DNA of 64,000 bases from Flavobacterium johnsoniae (GCF_030388325.1 NZ_CP103794.1:1798001-1862000), one strand, 5' to 3'; counted from the first letter of the stretch, positions 41,941-51,170 are shown. Notes: a model not told the origin generated them from the letters alone. Translations and numbers: made by a program.

Positions 41941-42735
41941 ATGCAATATCAAGGTGTCCTGACAAAAATGCAAACCGAACTTGGAAGTCCAATTCAATAT
42001 TATTTGGTTTTCGAAGATAGTTTTTTAAATGTCAATCAGTTATTAGATAAAGAAATTGAAATTAACTTTATTGGATATCAATGTTTGAATTGCAATAAAA
42101 AGAAAAAAATATACCGACAAGGTTTTTGTTACGACTGTTTTTATTCAAGTCCAGCAGTTGGAGACTGGATTATGCGACCAGAATTGAGTACGGCGCATTT
42201 AGGAATTGCGGATAGAGATTTAGATTATGAATCTAAAGTTCAATTGCAGCCTCATATTGTTTATTTGGCGGCGGCATGCGAAATAAAAGTTGGTGTTACG
42301 CGCAAAACGCAAGTTCCAACACGTTGGATCGATCAGGGCGCTTCGCAAGCAATTGCGGTTGTAGAGGTTCCAAATCGATATTTGGCAGGAATTACAGAGG
42401 TTGCTTTAAAAAATCATTATACCGATAAAACCAATTGGAGAAAAATGCTGCAGAATTCAGTTGAGGTTTTTGATTTGGTTGCCGAAAAAGTCAAAATTGA
42501 AAGTTTAATTCCAGATGAGGTTAAAGAATATTTCTACTCGCAAAAGAATGACCTTTATGATTTACAATATCCAGTTTTGAGTTATCCCGCAAAAGTAAAT
42601 AGTTTGAATTTGGATAAAATGCCTTCTTTCAGCGGAAAATTAACTGGAATTAAAGGTCAATATTTGCTTTTTGAAAACGGAACAGTGTTTAATGTTCGTG
42701 GTTCCGAAGGATATGTTGTTACGGTAAACGTGTAA
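41941..42735 (+). CDS. DUF2797 protein with zinc-ribbon-like motif
   Basis: The 264-residue protein has a CLNC...CYDC four-Cys motif (about 48-70), then IMRPELSTAHLGI and a VGVTRKTQVPTRWIDQGASQAI segment resembling a GIY-YIG-type fold. Its function is unknown. The gene is divergent from GH3. Confidence 0.88.
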   Translation: MQYQGVLTKMQTELGSPIQYYLVFEDSFLNVNQLLDKEIEINFIGYQCLNCNKKKKIYRQGFCYDCFYSSPAVGDWIMRPELSTAHLGIADRDLDYESKVQLQPHIVYLAAACEIKVGVTRKTQVPTRWIDQGASQAIAVVEVPNRYLAGITEVALKNHYTDKTNWRKMLQNSVEVFDLVAEKVKIESLIPDEVKEYFYSQKNDLYDLQYPVLSYPAKVNSLNLDKMPSFSGKLTGIKGQYLLFENGTVFNVRGSEGYVVTVNV

Positions 42736-42838
42736 GGTTTTATTACTAAATTGTTATCTTTTTTTAGATTAAAATTATTTTAATTTAAAAATTACAATTT
42801 ATTTGATGGTTTTGTGTTAATTAATTGATGAATAATTA

Positions 42839-42846
42839 TAGCTTTG
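42839..42846 (+). promoter_or_regulatory. -7-like element before the glycosyltransferase gene
   Basis: TAGCTTTG lies 57 bp before the ATG; a TTG (42812-42814) precedes it by 24 bp, one more than the usual spacing. Confidence 0.4.
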
Positions 42847-42903
42847 GGTTGCTAAAGCAAATAAAGTTTTCAAAAAACAATTAGTTTAAAAAACAAATAC
42901 CAC

Positions 42904-43950
42904 ATGAGCAGCAAAAAAAAGGTCAACGCTTTTAGGCGTTCTCTAATGCAGAGTTTAACCAAGAATGTTGGGAATTTAGACATTAGAAATATCGAACCAA
43001 TTGATAAAAGCAAGATAAAAAAAGTTTTAATCTGTAGACCAAACGGCAGATTAGGAAACATGCTGTTAATTACTCCTTTGGTCGAAGAAGTGACGAAAAC
43101 CTTTCCAGGATGTACAATTGATGTATTTGTAAAAGGTTTTTTGGCTCCTATTGTTTTTGAAAATTACGACAATGTTGATAAAATTATTCCACTTCCAAAA
43201 AAACCTTTTAAAGAACTAGTAAAATACTTTAAGGTTTGGACTTTGATTAGAAAACAAAATTATGATCTCGCTATAAATGTAGATCAGAATTCTTCTTCTG
43301 GAAGGCTTGGAGTAAAATTTTCAACTGCTAAATATAAGTTTTTCGGAAATCTGCCTGAAGGAGTTAATTTAAATCATGAAGATTACGAACACATTGCAAA
43401 ATATCCAGTCTACAATTTGAGGTATTTTTTAAGTCAGGTTGGAATCGAAGATAAAAATGAGCCTGTTGCTCTAATTGATTTAAAATTATCAAAAGAAGAA
43501 ATTGCAAACGGCAAACAAATTTTAGATAAAATTATTGATCCAAACAAAAGGTCAATTGCGATTTTTACCTTTGCTACAGGAGAAAAATGCTACAGTACAG
43601 ATTGGTGGGCAGAATTTTATACCGCTTTGAAAAACGAATTTCCAGACGAAAATATTTTTGAAGTTTTACCAGTCGAAAATGTTTCTCAAATCAATTTTGA
43701 AGCACCTACTTTTTATAGTAAAGATATTAGAGAAATTGGTTCTGTTTTAGCAAATGTAGATGTTTTTGTCGGAGCAGATAGCGGTATTATGCATCTTTCA
43801 AGTGCAGCAAAAGCGCCTACATTAGGTTTGTTTTCTGGTTCGAATATTAAAAAATATGAACCTTACGGAAACGGAAGCAAAGGTTTAGATACAAATGTTT
43901 TAGGTGTTTCAGATTTTATAAAAGCGATAAAAGAAGTTCTAAATAAATAA
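42904..43950 (+). CDS. Glycosyltransferase family 9 (heptosyltransferase-like)
   Basis: The 348-residue protein has the GT9 start (KKVLICRPNGRLGNMLLITPLVEEV) and, in the second Rossmann half, VFVGADSGIMHLSSAAKAPTLGLFSG, the donor-binding region. It should add a sugar to LPS or another glycan at the inner membrane. It is a single gene followed by a terminator. Confidence 0.92.
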   Translation: MSSKKKVNAFRRSLMQSLTKNVGNLDIRNIEPIDKSKIKKVLICRPNGRLGNMLLITPLVEEVTKTFPGCTIDVFVKGFLAPIVFENYDNVDKIIPLPKKPFKELVKYFKVWTLIRKQNYDLAINVDQNSSSGRLGVKFSTAKYKFFGNLPEGVNLNHEDYEHIAKYPVYNLRYFLSQVGIEDKNEPVALIDLKLSKEEIANGKQILDKIIDPNKRSIAIFTFATGEKCYSTDWWAEFYTALKNEFPDENIFEVLPVENVSQINFEAPTFYSKDIREIGSVLANVDVFVGADSGIMHLSSAAKAPTLGLFSGSNIKKYEPYGNGSKGLDTNVLGVSDFIKAIKEVLNK

Positions 43951-43970
43951 AATTTAAATAAACCAAAAAG

Positions 43971-44001
43971 AAAATCCTGTTCGAAAGAACAGGATTTTTT
44001 T
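43971..44001 (+). terminator. Terminator of the glycosyltransferase gene
   Basis: AAAATCCTGTTC (43971-43982) pairs with GAACAGGATTTT (43987-43998) on the loop GAAA, then T's. Confidence 0.88.
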
Positions 44002-44027
44002 ATTAATATAAAACTGATTTTAAAAAA

Positions 44028-44186
44028 GCTTCGGAGAAGCAAAATGTTTATAGATGTCTAATGTAAAAGTTAAAAAAGCTCCAGAGGATCGAAATATTAT
44101 AGATAAGGGGGATTATGTACCGCTCCGCTGGAGCTTATATTGTACATGCGAATTCTTTTTCTATAAATATTTTGCTTCTCCGAAGC
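44028..44186. repeat. Nested inverted repeat: three diverged copies of one element
   Basis: GCTTCGGAGAAGC (44028-44040) is the exact reverse complement of 44174-44186, and the flanks match too (AAAATGTTTATAGA versus its inverted AAAATATTTATAGA). A third, direct copy starts GCTCCAGAGGATC at 44078, and GCTCCGCTGGAGC at 44122-44134 forms an inner hairpin. With the terminators on each side it fills the 370-bp gap, which has no ORF. Confidence 0.75.
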
Positions 44187-44189
44187 ATT

Positions 44190-44231
44190 TAAAAAATAAA
44201 ATGGGAACTAAATTTGTTTAGTTCCCATTTT
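44190..44231 (-). terminator. Terminator of the AsmA gene
   Basis: AAAATGGGAACTA (44198-44210) pairs with TAGTTCCCATTTT (44219-44231); on the minus strand a T-rich run follows (44197-44190). Confidence 0.8.
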
Positions 44232-44279
44232 ATTAAGTTCAAAATGAGCCGAAACATTAGTTGAATTTGGTCAAAAAAA

Positions 44280-44315
44280 CTTAGAATCTTAGCCTCTTAG
44301 AACCTTAGTATCTTA
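44280..44315. repeat. 8-bp-periodic CTTAG array at the 3' end of the AsmA gene
   Basis: The units are CTTAGAAT, CTTAGCCT, CTTAGAAC, CTTAGTAT, CTTA, ending 5 bp before the AsmA stop codon. They have the same fixed 5-mer as the array at 32037. Confidence 0.85.
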
Positions 44316-44320
44316 AAAAA

Positions 44321-46924
44321 TTACGGATTCTTTTTCTTGAAAAGACCATTTAACAAGTCGCTTGCTTTTTTAGTCGCTTCTTGAGTTTTTTGCTCTTTCT
44401 CTGTTTTTGCTGCCTGAGTTGTATCTTTTGCTTTTGTGTTTTTGTTTATTAAATCCGTAAGTGCTGAAGTTCCTTTTTGAGTCAGTTTTTCTTTCTGCTG
44501 ATTTACCAATTGCGTGGTTAAATTACTTACAGCAGTTTTCATGTCAGTACTTATTTTAGGATTCGAAAAGTTTCCAGTCAAAGTCGCATTAATCGGAATG
44601 TTATCTAATTTTGCTGCATCTGCAGGAGATAATTTTGCGATTAAATTATTGGCTTCCGTACCTAAATATTTCGCAGGAACATCAAATTTTAAATTGTAAT
44701 TCATCGTTTGGTCAAAACCGTGAGTTCCGCCAACTGTTACTTTAATGTCTTGGTATTTAATGTCAAAAGGTTTGATATTTACTTTTCCGTTATCAAAAGT
44801 TAAAGCTGCTTTTATGTCGTTTAGATTTACTTTATTTAAATCAACAAATTTCACATTTGAACTTAAAGCTTTCAGTAAAGTTGAATTTTGAGAATTTACA
44901 GTTGTAGAAAGCAATTGACCAATTAAATCTCCAGAAATCGATTTTAAATCTGGCGTTAATTCTTTTGCGTCCAGATTTCCATTCAATTTAATAGTCGAAT
45001 TTAATTTTCCGTTAATGATTCCAGCAATTGGAGCAATTTTTTTCATCATGTCCAATTGCGTAAAAGTTTGTGCAATATCAACTTGATTAAAGCCTAAATT
45101 CATGTCAAACGTTGGCACTTTTTCTTTTGTAGAAACCGCTCCGTTAAGACCAATTGATCCTCCAAAAATATTGGTTTTGAAGTTTTCTAAAGTCGCTTTT
45201 TCGTCTTTAATAAGCAGTCTTCCAGAAACATCTTTCAGTTTTAAATTGTCATATAAAACCGTTGTCGCTTTTGCATTTAAAGTACAATTTAAGAAAGCTG
45301 GAATTTTCATTGCTTCTGCCGGTTTTGCAGCAGTTTTGGTTTCTGCTTTTGCAGGTTCTCCAGCGGTCATGAAATCGTCAACCGCCAATTGATTTGAACT
45401 CATATTGAAGTTTCCTCTCAATTCTTGTTTTTTAAACATAAAACCATAGAAATTCTCCAAAACTCCATTAATGCTAATGTCACTTTTTCCAGTTGTAGCA
45501 TCAAATTGTTTTAAGTTGATTCTACTCGGATTGAATTCTACCAAAGCGGTACTGATGTTCATTGATTTGTTGTTTTCATCAGTATATTTAAATCCTGACA
45601 AACTCATTGTACCCGCATTTTTGATGTTTTGGTATTGACTTTTTTCTACAGAAGCCATATCAAAATTTGTAGTAACATCGGCTTTTAAAATACCTGCCAA
45701 AGGTTTGTCCATTTTAATTGGATATGCTTTTGAAAGATTCGCCAAGTTGATTGTTCCTTTTAAAGCTGCATCAACAATCGGATTTACGGTAATATTTTTA
45801 ATATTCGCTTTAGCGTTAAAAACATCTTGATCAATTCTAAAAGACAGCTTATCTAAATTCACATAAGTGTCATTTAAAATTCCAGTTTCGTTAATGATTT
45901 TAGTGTCAATAACAATATTCTGAACTGATTTTGGAAGATTCGGATATTGGAAAGAAGCATTGTTTGATGCGATTTCTACATTAAATTTCGGAACCGTAGT
46001 TTCTGTTAATTCTCCTTTTGCAAAACCTTTTACCGTAAAATCTCCAGTCGTTTTTACGCCATCTAAGCTAGAAGAATAAGCAGAAGGAATCAAACCTAAA
46101 AAGTTTGTAAAAGAAGAAGTCGGGGTTTTAAATTTCAAATCGTAAATCTGTTTGTTATCAGCCATTTGAATAAATCCGTCGAACTCTAAAGGCAATTGGT
46201 TGATTAAAGCTTTATTTTCCTTAAAAGTATATTTGCTTTTATCTAAATCAATTCCAAGAATAGCGTCTAAAGTAAGTTTTACATTTTTCATGTAATTCAT
46301 TTTATCCATGTCTAATGAAACTTTTGCAGTAGTTTTTGTATTCAAATCTAATTTTGAATTGGTAAAATCTCCAGTTCCTTCGTGGTTTAAACTGTCAATT
46401 ACCATTTTAATTTTAGAACCTTGATCGATGTATCTAAAAGTAAAATTCTCGATTTTATAATTCTGGATTTTTAAAGAAAGCGGTTTGCTTGCTTCGTCTT
46501 TTTTGTCTTCTTTTTTATCTTTTAATGCGATATCAAAGTTTCCAACACCGTCTTTATTGAAAATAATATTTACTAATCCGTTTGTAGAACTAATTCCTTG
46601 AATGTTTAATGGTTCGTCTTTTCCTTTAAAAAGTTCTTTAACACTCATTTTTAAGTTTAATTCGCCTAGCGAAACCAAAGTGTCCCCTTCAAAAGGCGCT
46701 TTGTTTATAATAACAAGTTTTTCAATCCCAACGGTTGCGTTCGGGAAATTTTTAAACAAACTTAAATCAGCATCTGTAAAACTAACTTTAGCATCAACAC
46801 TTTCGTTAATAGCTTCGACAATTTTGGCTTTGATCTGATCTTTAAATAAAAAAGGTAAGGCAAATAATGCGGCAACAAGAACCACAATTACAATGGCGCT
46901 TATTTTTAAAACTTTCTTTAGCAT
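44321..46924 (-). CDS. AsmA family protein
   Basis: The 867-residue protein has one N-terminal membrane helix (about 7-29), the AsmA/DUF748-like start (AIVIVVLVAALFALPFLFKDQIKAKIVEAINESV) and a long beta-taco body of repeated strands. A low-complexity Lys/Thr/Ala tail follows residue about 810. AsmA-like proteins are thought to form a groove for lipid transfer to the outer membrane; for this member that is inference. It has its own promoter. Confidence 0.92.
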   Translation of the reverse strand: MLKKVLKISAIVIVVLVAALFALPFLFKDQIKAKIVEAINESVDAKVSFTDADLSLFKNFPNATVGIEKLVIINKAPFEGDTLVSLGELNLKMSVKELFKGKDEPLNIQGISSTNGLVNIIFNKDGVGNFDIALKDKKEDKKDEASKPLSLKIQNYKIENFTFRYIDQGSKIKMVIDSLNHEGTGDFTNSKLDLNTKTTAKVSLDMDKMNYMKNVKLTLDAILGIDLDKSKYTFKENKALINQLPLEFDGFIQMADNKQIYDLKFKTPTSSFTNFLGLIPSAYSSSLDGVKTTGDFTVKGFAKGELTETTVPKFNVEIASNNASFQYPNLPKSVQNIVIDTKIINETGILNDTYVNLDKLSFRIDQDVFNAKANIKNITVNPIVDAALKGTINLANLSKAYPIKMDKPLAGILKADVTTNFDMASVEKSQYQNIKNAGTMSLSGFKYTDENNKSMNISTALVEFNPSRINLKQFDATTGKSDISINGVLENFYGFMFKKQELRGNFNMSSNQLAVDDFMTAGEPAKAETKTAAKPAEAMKIPAFLNCTLNAKATTVLYDNLKLKDVSGRLLIKDEKATLENFKTNIFGGSIGLNGAVSTKEKVPTFDMNLGFNQVDIAQTFTQLDMMKKIAPIAGIINGKLNSTIKLNGNLDAKELTPDLKSISGDLIGQLLSTTVNSQNSTLLKALSSNVKFVDLNKVNLNDIKAALTFDNGKVNIKPFDIKYQDIKVTVGGTHGFDQTMNYNLKFDVPAKYLGTEANNLIAKLSPADAAKLDNIPINATLTGNFSNPKISTDMKTAVSNLTTQLVNQQKEKLTQKGTSALTDLINKNTKAKDTTQAAKTEKEQKTQEATKKASDLLNGLFKKKNP

Positions 46925-46960
46925 ATAATTAGATTTGAGGGTTTCTTAAAATCGACCTTG

Positions 46961-46990
46961 CAAAAATAGTTTTTTTTACAAGAGTCTCAA
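46961..46990 (-). promoter_or_regulatory. Promoter of the AsmA gene
   Basis: On the minus strand TTG (46990-46988), 19 bp and TATTTTTG (46968-46961) match the consensus fully; the leader is about 36 nt. Confidence 0.68.
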
Positions 46991-47040
46991 GATAAAGTTT
47001 TCTTAAATTGTAAGAATATTACTTTATTTTGTTAAATAAA

Positions 47041-47073
47041 AAAATCCGTTTGAAACTACTTCAAACGGATTTT
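47041..47073 (-). terminator. Terminator after the secreted hydrolase gene
   Basis: AAAATCCGTTTGAA (47041-47054) pairs with TTCAAACGGATTTT (47060-47073). On the minus strand the stem is followed by the T's of 47040-47034. Confidence 0.85.
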
Positions 47074-47091
47074 ACATCTTGTTTATTTTAA

Positions 47092-48039
47092 TTATTTCTT
47101 AATAAATGAAACAATTTTCTCTATGAGTGTTTCCGAAAGCGGAAGTGTTTCATTATTATAACTTGCCATATTTGCATTTTGATCGCCGTCAATAATTTTC
47201 ATCATATGATTCATTTTATCAATAATTGCCATTTCAGCACTTTTATTGGCTTTAGATAAATTTTCAGCGTCTTTAACAGCAATCTGCAAATCATTGTTTC
47301 CCTGTAAAATTAAAATCGGAATAGTCAATTTACTAATTTCTGTTTGCGGATTGTATTTGAACCATGAAATTAAATAAGGTTGCACACTTGGTCTGAAAAG
47401 AGCATTCAGCATTGGATCTACTTTTTTTACTTCAAATCCGTTTTTTAAACTATCAATAATTGGAAAAGTCATGTCGTCCAATTGTTTCATTTTTTTTGCA
47501 GCAATCTGCGTTTTTATAATCTGATCTGCTGGTTCGCCCGCGCCTGCAATCGAAACAAATTTATCGGCTTTTGCACTGGCAACCATTCCGATTAACGAAC
47601 CTTCGCTATGACCAATTATAATGATTTTTGAAAAACGTTTATCTAGTTTTAAATAGTTTATCCAGCTTTTTGCGTCTTGAATATAGTTTTCGAAAACCAA
47701 ACTACTCTCAGAACCTCCAGCAGCTTTACTTTCTCCAATTGCTCTTTTATCATATCTTAATGATGCAATTCCGTTTTTAGCTAACGCTTCTGCCAACATT
47801 TTTAACGAATTGTTTTTCATCATCGGATTATTTCCGTTTCTGTCTGTTGGTCCAGAACCTGCAATAATCAAAGCAACGGGAACTCTGCCAGTTAAATCTG
47901 GCATAGTCAATGTACCAAATATTTGGTCATTATTGATTTTAAGTATCGCTGGACTTTCCTTAAAAGTGATTTCTTTTTTGGTTTGAGCATTTAAAACGCT
48001 CAAAAACAAAACCGTCAAAAAAAGAATTATTTTGTTCAT
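47092..48039 (-). CDS. Secreted alpha/beta hydrolase
   Basis: The 315-residue protein has a signal peptide (ending SVLNAQ), GTLTMPDLTGRVPVALIIAGSGPTDRNGN as the oxyanion region, the nucleophile elbow GHSEGS and a C-terminal His in MNHMMK. It resembles the BAAT/dienelactone-like hydrolases seen often in Bacteroidota. It is periplasmic; the substrate is unknown. It begins 8 bp after sppA and is probably co-transcribed with it. Confidence 0.9.
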   Translation of the reverse strand: MNKIILFLTVLFLSVLNAQTKKEITFKESPAILKINNDQIFGTLTMPDLTGRVPVALIIAGSGPTDRNGNNPMMKNNSLKMLAEALAKNGIASLRYDKRAIGESKAAGGSESSLVFENYIQDAKSWINYLKLDKRFSKIIIIGHSEGSLIGMVASAKADKFVSIAGAGEPADQIIKTQIAAKKMKQLDDMTFPIIDSLKNGFEVKKVDPMLNALFRPSVQPYLISWFKYNPQTEISKLTIPILILQGNNDLQIAVKDAENLSKANKSAEMAIIDKMNHMMKIIDGDQNANMASYNNETLPLSETLIEKIVSFIKK

Positions 48040-48047
48040 TTTTTTAC

Positions 48048-49805
48048 TTAATAAATATTAATTCCGTACGGCATAATCGCTTGAACGCCTTTTTGTTTCT
48101 GAAATTTCTTTACTTGTTCAATTAGAAGATAATTTTCCTCTCCAATTTCTTCTTTCAAAAAAGCTTCTTTAGACTTCGCAAAAGGTAAACCTGAAAGCAA
48201 ATCATTAAAAGTCTTTTCGTATTCTGGGTAATTTTGAGTGCTGTAATTTTTTACTTTAGCAATTCGAGCAGCTTCTGTAATGGCATCATTTAATCCGCCG
48301 ATTTTGTCTACTAAACCTAATTTTAAGGCTTCAGTTCCAGACCAAACTCTTCCTTGAGCGATGGCGTCAACTTGGTCGAAAGTCATTTTTCTGCCTTCCG
48401 CTACATGCGTAACAAAAGTGTGGTAAATTTTTTCAACTCCTTCTAAAGTAAAAGCTTTAAATTTTTCATCAACAGCCACAAACGGACTGTAATTTGCTGA
48501 ATTCTCGTGAGTTTTAACTTGTTCGGAATTAATTCCTAATCTATTCGCAAGCGGACTAAAGTTCGGAAGCATTCCGAAAACCCCAATAGAACCTGTAATT
48601 GTATTATTTTCAGCAAAAATTGTATTGGCATTGCAAGCAATGTAATAACCTCCAGAAGCTGCATAATTTCCCATAGAAACCACAACTGGCTTTACTTTTT
48701 TAGTAATTTCAATTTCTCTCCAAATCAAATCAGAAGTTAGAGCGCTTCCACCTGGACTGTCAATTCTTAGCACAATTGCTTTTACATCGTCATTTTTTCT
48801 TGCTTCTTGCAAAGAACGGCGCATTGAACCTTCACCAATAGTATTTACATCGCCTTCGCCGCTTCCGATTTCGCCTTGAGCGTAAATAATCGCGATTTGA
48901 TCGGTTGCTGTGTTGGCTAAAGCTGTAGTAACATTATTTTGAGTGTAATCTGAGATTGAAATTTTATTGTAATCTTCATCTTCTTTTACTTTCAGCGCTT
49001 TTCTGATTGCATTATGATAAACATCTTCATAAGCTATAATATCTACTAAATGCTGTTGTTTTGCCATTTCTGGAGTTCTAGCAAGAAGTCCGTTTGCGAT
49101 TTCGTTTAATTTTGGCAATGGAATATTTCTACTTTTTGAAATATCAGTTGAAACGGTTGTCCAGATAGAGTTCAAAAGAGCTGTCATTTGTTCTCTATTG
49201 GCGTCGCTCATTTTATTTTCTAAGAAAGGTTCAACGGCACTTTTGTATTTTCCATGACGAATAACTTCCATATGAATACCAGATTTATCCTGAAAATCCT
49301 TGAAAAACATTACTTCAGAAGAAAGACCTTTAAAATCTAAATCTCCCGCTGGATTGATGTAAATCGTGTTGGCAACAGAATTTAAATAATATTCTTTCTG
49401 CGAATAAGTATTCGCGTAAGCCCAAACAAATTTTCCTGATTTTTTGAATCTTTCAAGTGCATTTCTCAAGTCTTTATATTGAGCAAGACCAAGAGAAGAT
49501 TCGTCATTTAAAATTGAAATTCCTTTGATGTTGTCATCCGTTTTAGCGGCATCAATTGCATTGATTACGTCGGTTAAACCGATGCCTTTTTTATCTGAGA
49601 AAACACTTACCCACGGATCTTTATATTTTCCTGCGTAATCGTTCTTGATTTCTTTTAAATTCAATTCAATAACCGAATCAGATTTGACAGAAACGGTGTC
49701 ATCGCCACCAAAAAGAGCGCCGATAAAAATTACTCCAAAAAAGAAGAGCATCATAAAAACAAAAATACCAATAACGGTGGCAAGTACATTTCCTAAAAAC
49801 TTCAT
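48048..49805 (-). CDS. sppA: Signal peptide peptidase SppA, long (67K) type
   Basis: The 585-residue protein has an N-terminal membrane anchor (about 5-30) and two S49 domains. The first carries the catalytic Lys region RHGKYKSAVEPFLENKMS, the second the Ser region MGNYAASGGYYIACNANTIFAENNTITGSIG. This matches the E. coli SppA Lys/Ser dyad layout. It cuts leftover signal peptides in the membrane. It leads a two-gene run with the secreted hydrolase. Confidence 0.95.
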   Translation of the reverse strand: MKFLGNVLATVIGIFVFMMLFFFGVIFIGALFGGDDTVSVKSDSVIELNLKEIKNDYAGKYKDPWVSVFSDKKGIGLTDVINAIDAAKTDDNIKGISILNDESSLGLAQYKDLRNALERFKKSGKFVWAYANTYSQKEYYLNSVANTIYINPAGDLDFKGLSSEVMFFKDFQDKSGIHMEVIRHGKYKSAVEPFLENKMSDANREQMTALLNSIWTTVSTDISKSRNIPLPKLNEIANGLLARTPEMAKQQHLVDIIAYEDVYHNAIRKALKVKEDEDYNKISISDYTQNNVTTALANTATDQIAIIYAQGEIGSGEGDVNTIGEGSMRRSLQEARKNDDVKAIVLRIDSPGGSALTSDLIWREIEITKKVKPVVVSMGNYAASGGYYIACNANTIFAENNTITGSIGVFGMLPNFSPLANRLGINSEQVKTHENSANYSPFVAVDEKFKAFTLEGVEKIYHTFVTHVAEGRKMTFDQVDAIAQGRVWSGTEALKLGLVDKIGGLNDAITEAARIAKVKNYSTQNYPEYEKTFNDLLSGLPFAKSKEAFLKEEIGEENYLLIEQVKKFQKQKGVQAIMPYGINIY

Positions 49806-49943
49806 ATGTATATTTTTTTAATAAGTCGTGAAAAATGGTAAAATGTTACAAATTAGAAATCTAAAATTTATGATTAAATCTAGACGTCGTTTCACAAATA
49901 TATTGGTTAATTCTAAAATAGTTTTAGTTAATTTGCATTAATT

Positions 49944-51077
49944 ATGAAATTACAGCATCAAGTCGTTTTATCGATAGGCAGCAACCAAGGCAGCAGACTA
50001 GAAAACATCCAAAATTGTATTGATTTAATTCATCAAAAAGTTGGATCTGTTGTAAAAGTTTCTAAACTTTATGAAACTCCCGCGTGGGGTTTTGAAAGTG
50101 ATGCTTTTTATAATTGCGCACTTCTCTTATACACGAATTCATCTGCGCAAAAGATTCTAAATCAGATTTTAAAGGTTGAAAAAGAATTGGGTAGAATCCG
50201 CTTGAATCAAGAAGGTTATCAATCTAGAATTATAGATATTGATTTGATTGTTTTTGATGATGAAATTATTGATTCAGAAAAATTGAATGTTCCGCATCCT
50301 TTAATGCAGAATAGAAATTTTGTTTTGCTTCCGATGCAGGATTTGAAATTAAATTGGAAACATCCCATTCTGCAAAAAACAATTTCTGAGCTAATTGCAA
50401 CAACACCAGACGAAAGTGTTTGCGCAATAGTTCAAGATTTGAGAAGTCCGTTGGATGAAATTCCGTTAAACCAATTTAATTATGTTGCTTTTGAAGGAAA
50501 TATTGGTGCGGGAAAAACCACTTTAGTTCATAAAATAGCAGAAGATTTTAATGGAAAAACCGTTTTAGAAAGATTTGCTGATAATCCGTTTTTGCCTAAA
50601 TTTTATAAGGATCAAAATCGATATGCTTTTCCTTTAGAAATGTCTTTTCTGGCAGATCGTTACCAGCAATTGTCAGATGATTTAGCGCAGTTTGATTTGT
50701 TTAAAGATTTTATTGTTGCCGATTATCATATTTTTAAATCTTTGATTTTTGCTAAAATTACGTTGCAGGAAGATGAATATCGATTGTACAGAAATCTTTT
50801 TGATATCATTTACAAAGAAATGCCAAAGCCAGATTTGTATGTTTATCTGTATCAGAATACAGAACGTCTTTTGCAAAACATCAAAAAACGCGGACGTTCT
50901 TACGAGCAAAATATTGAAGCTGCTTATTTAGAAAAAATTAATAACGGATATTTAGAATACATAAAATCGCAAACAGATTTAAATGTTCTAATCATTGATG
51001 TTTCTGATCGCGATTTTGTAAAAAAACACGAAGATTACATTTTTATCTTAAACGAAATCAAGAAAAAGCTATGCTAA
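49944..51077 (+). CDS. folK: HPPK (FolK) fused to deoxynucleoside kinase
   Basis: The 377-residue protein joins two enzymes. Residues 1-160 are hydroxymethyldihydropterin pyrophosphokinase (LSIGSNQGSRLENI, ELGRIR and IDIDLIVFDDE with the Mg-binding Asp pair, PHPLMQNRNFVLLP). Residues about 178-377 are a dNK-type kinase (P-loop EGNIGAGKTT 184-193, an ERF segment, lid KKRGRSYE). It would serve folate synthesis and nucleoside salvage. The two-domain form is not a frameshift: one open frame covers both. A near-consensus promoter (TTG 49903, N22, TTAATTTG) lies upstream. Confidence 0.93.
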   Translation: MKLQHQVVLSIGSNQGSRLENIQNCIDLIHQKVGSVVKVSKLYETPAWGFESDAFYNCALLLYTNSSAQKILNQILKVEKELGRIRLNQEGYQSRIIDIDLIVFDDEIIDSEKLNVPHPLMQNRNFVLLPMQDLKLNWKHPILQKTISELIATTPDESVCAIVQDLRSPLDEIPLNQFNYVAFEGNIGAGKTTLVHKIAEDFNGKTVLERFADNPFLPKFYKDQNRYAFPLEMSFLADRYQQLSDDLAQFDLFKDFIVADYHIFKSLIFAKITLQEDEYRLYRNLFDIIYKEMPKPDLYVYLYQNTERLLQNIKKRGRSYEQNIEAAYLEKINNGYLEYIKSQTDLNVLIIDVSDRDFVKKHEDYIFILNEIKKKLC

Positions 51078-51169
51078 TGTGTTAATTAGAAAATGAGTCA
51101 ATTAGATAATTTCCTAAAAACACTGTTTGAATTATCTAATTATTAAATTGACATATTCTCTCATTAAAA
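51076..51169. repeat. 8-bp-periodic word array between folK fusion and LRR genes
   Basis: The units are AATGTGTT, AATTAGAA, AATGAGTC, AATTAGAT, AATTTCCT, AAAAACAC, then (after TGTTTG) AATTATCT, AATTATTA, AATTGACA, TATTCTCT, CATTAAAA. It fills the gap between the two convergent stops and uses the same word set as 21918-22005. Confidence 0.85.
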
Positions 51170-51170
51170 A

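Noticed and set aside
45102..45392. Antisense ORF inside the AsmA gene
   Set aside because: Mirror of repeat-rich coding sequence; no start context or family.
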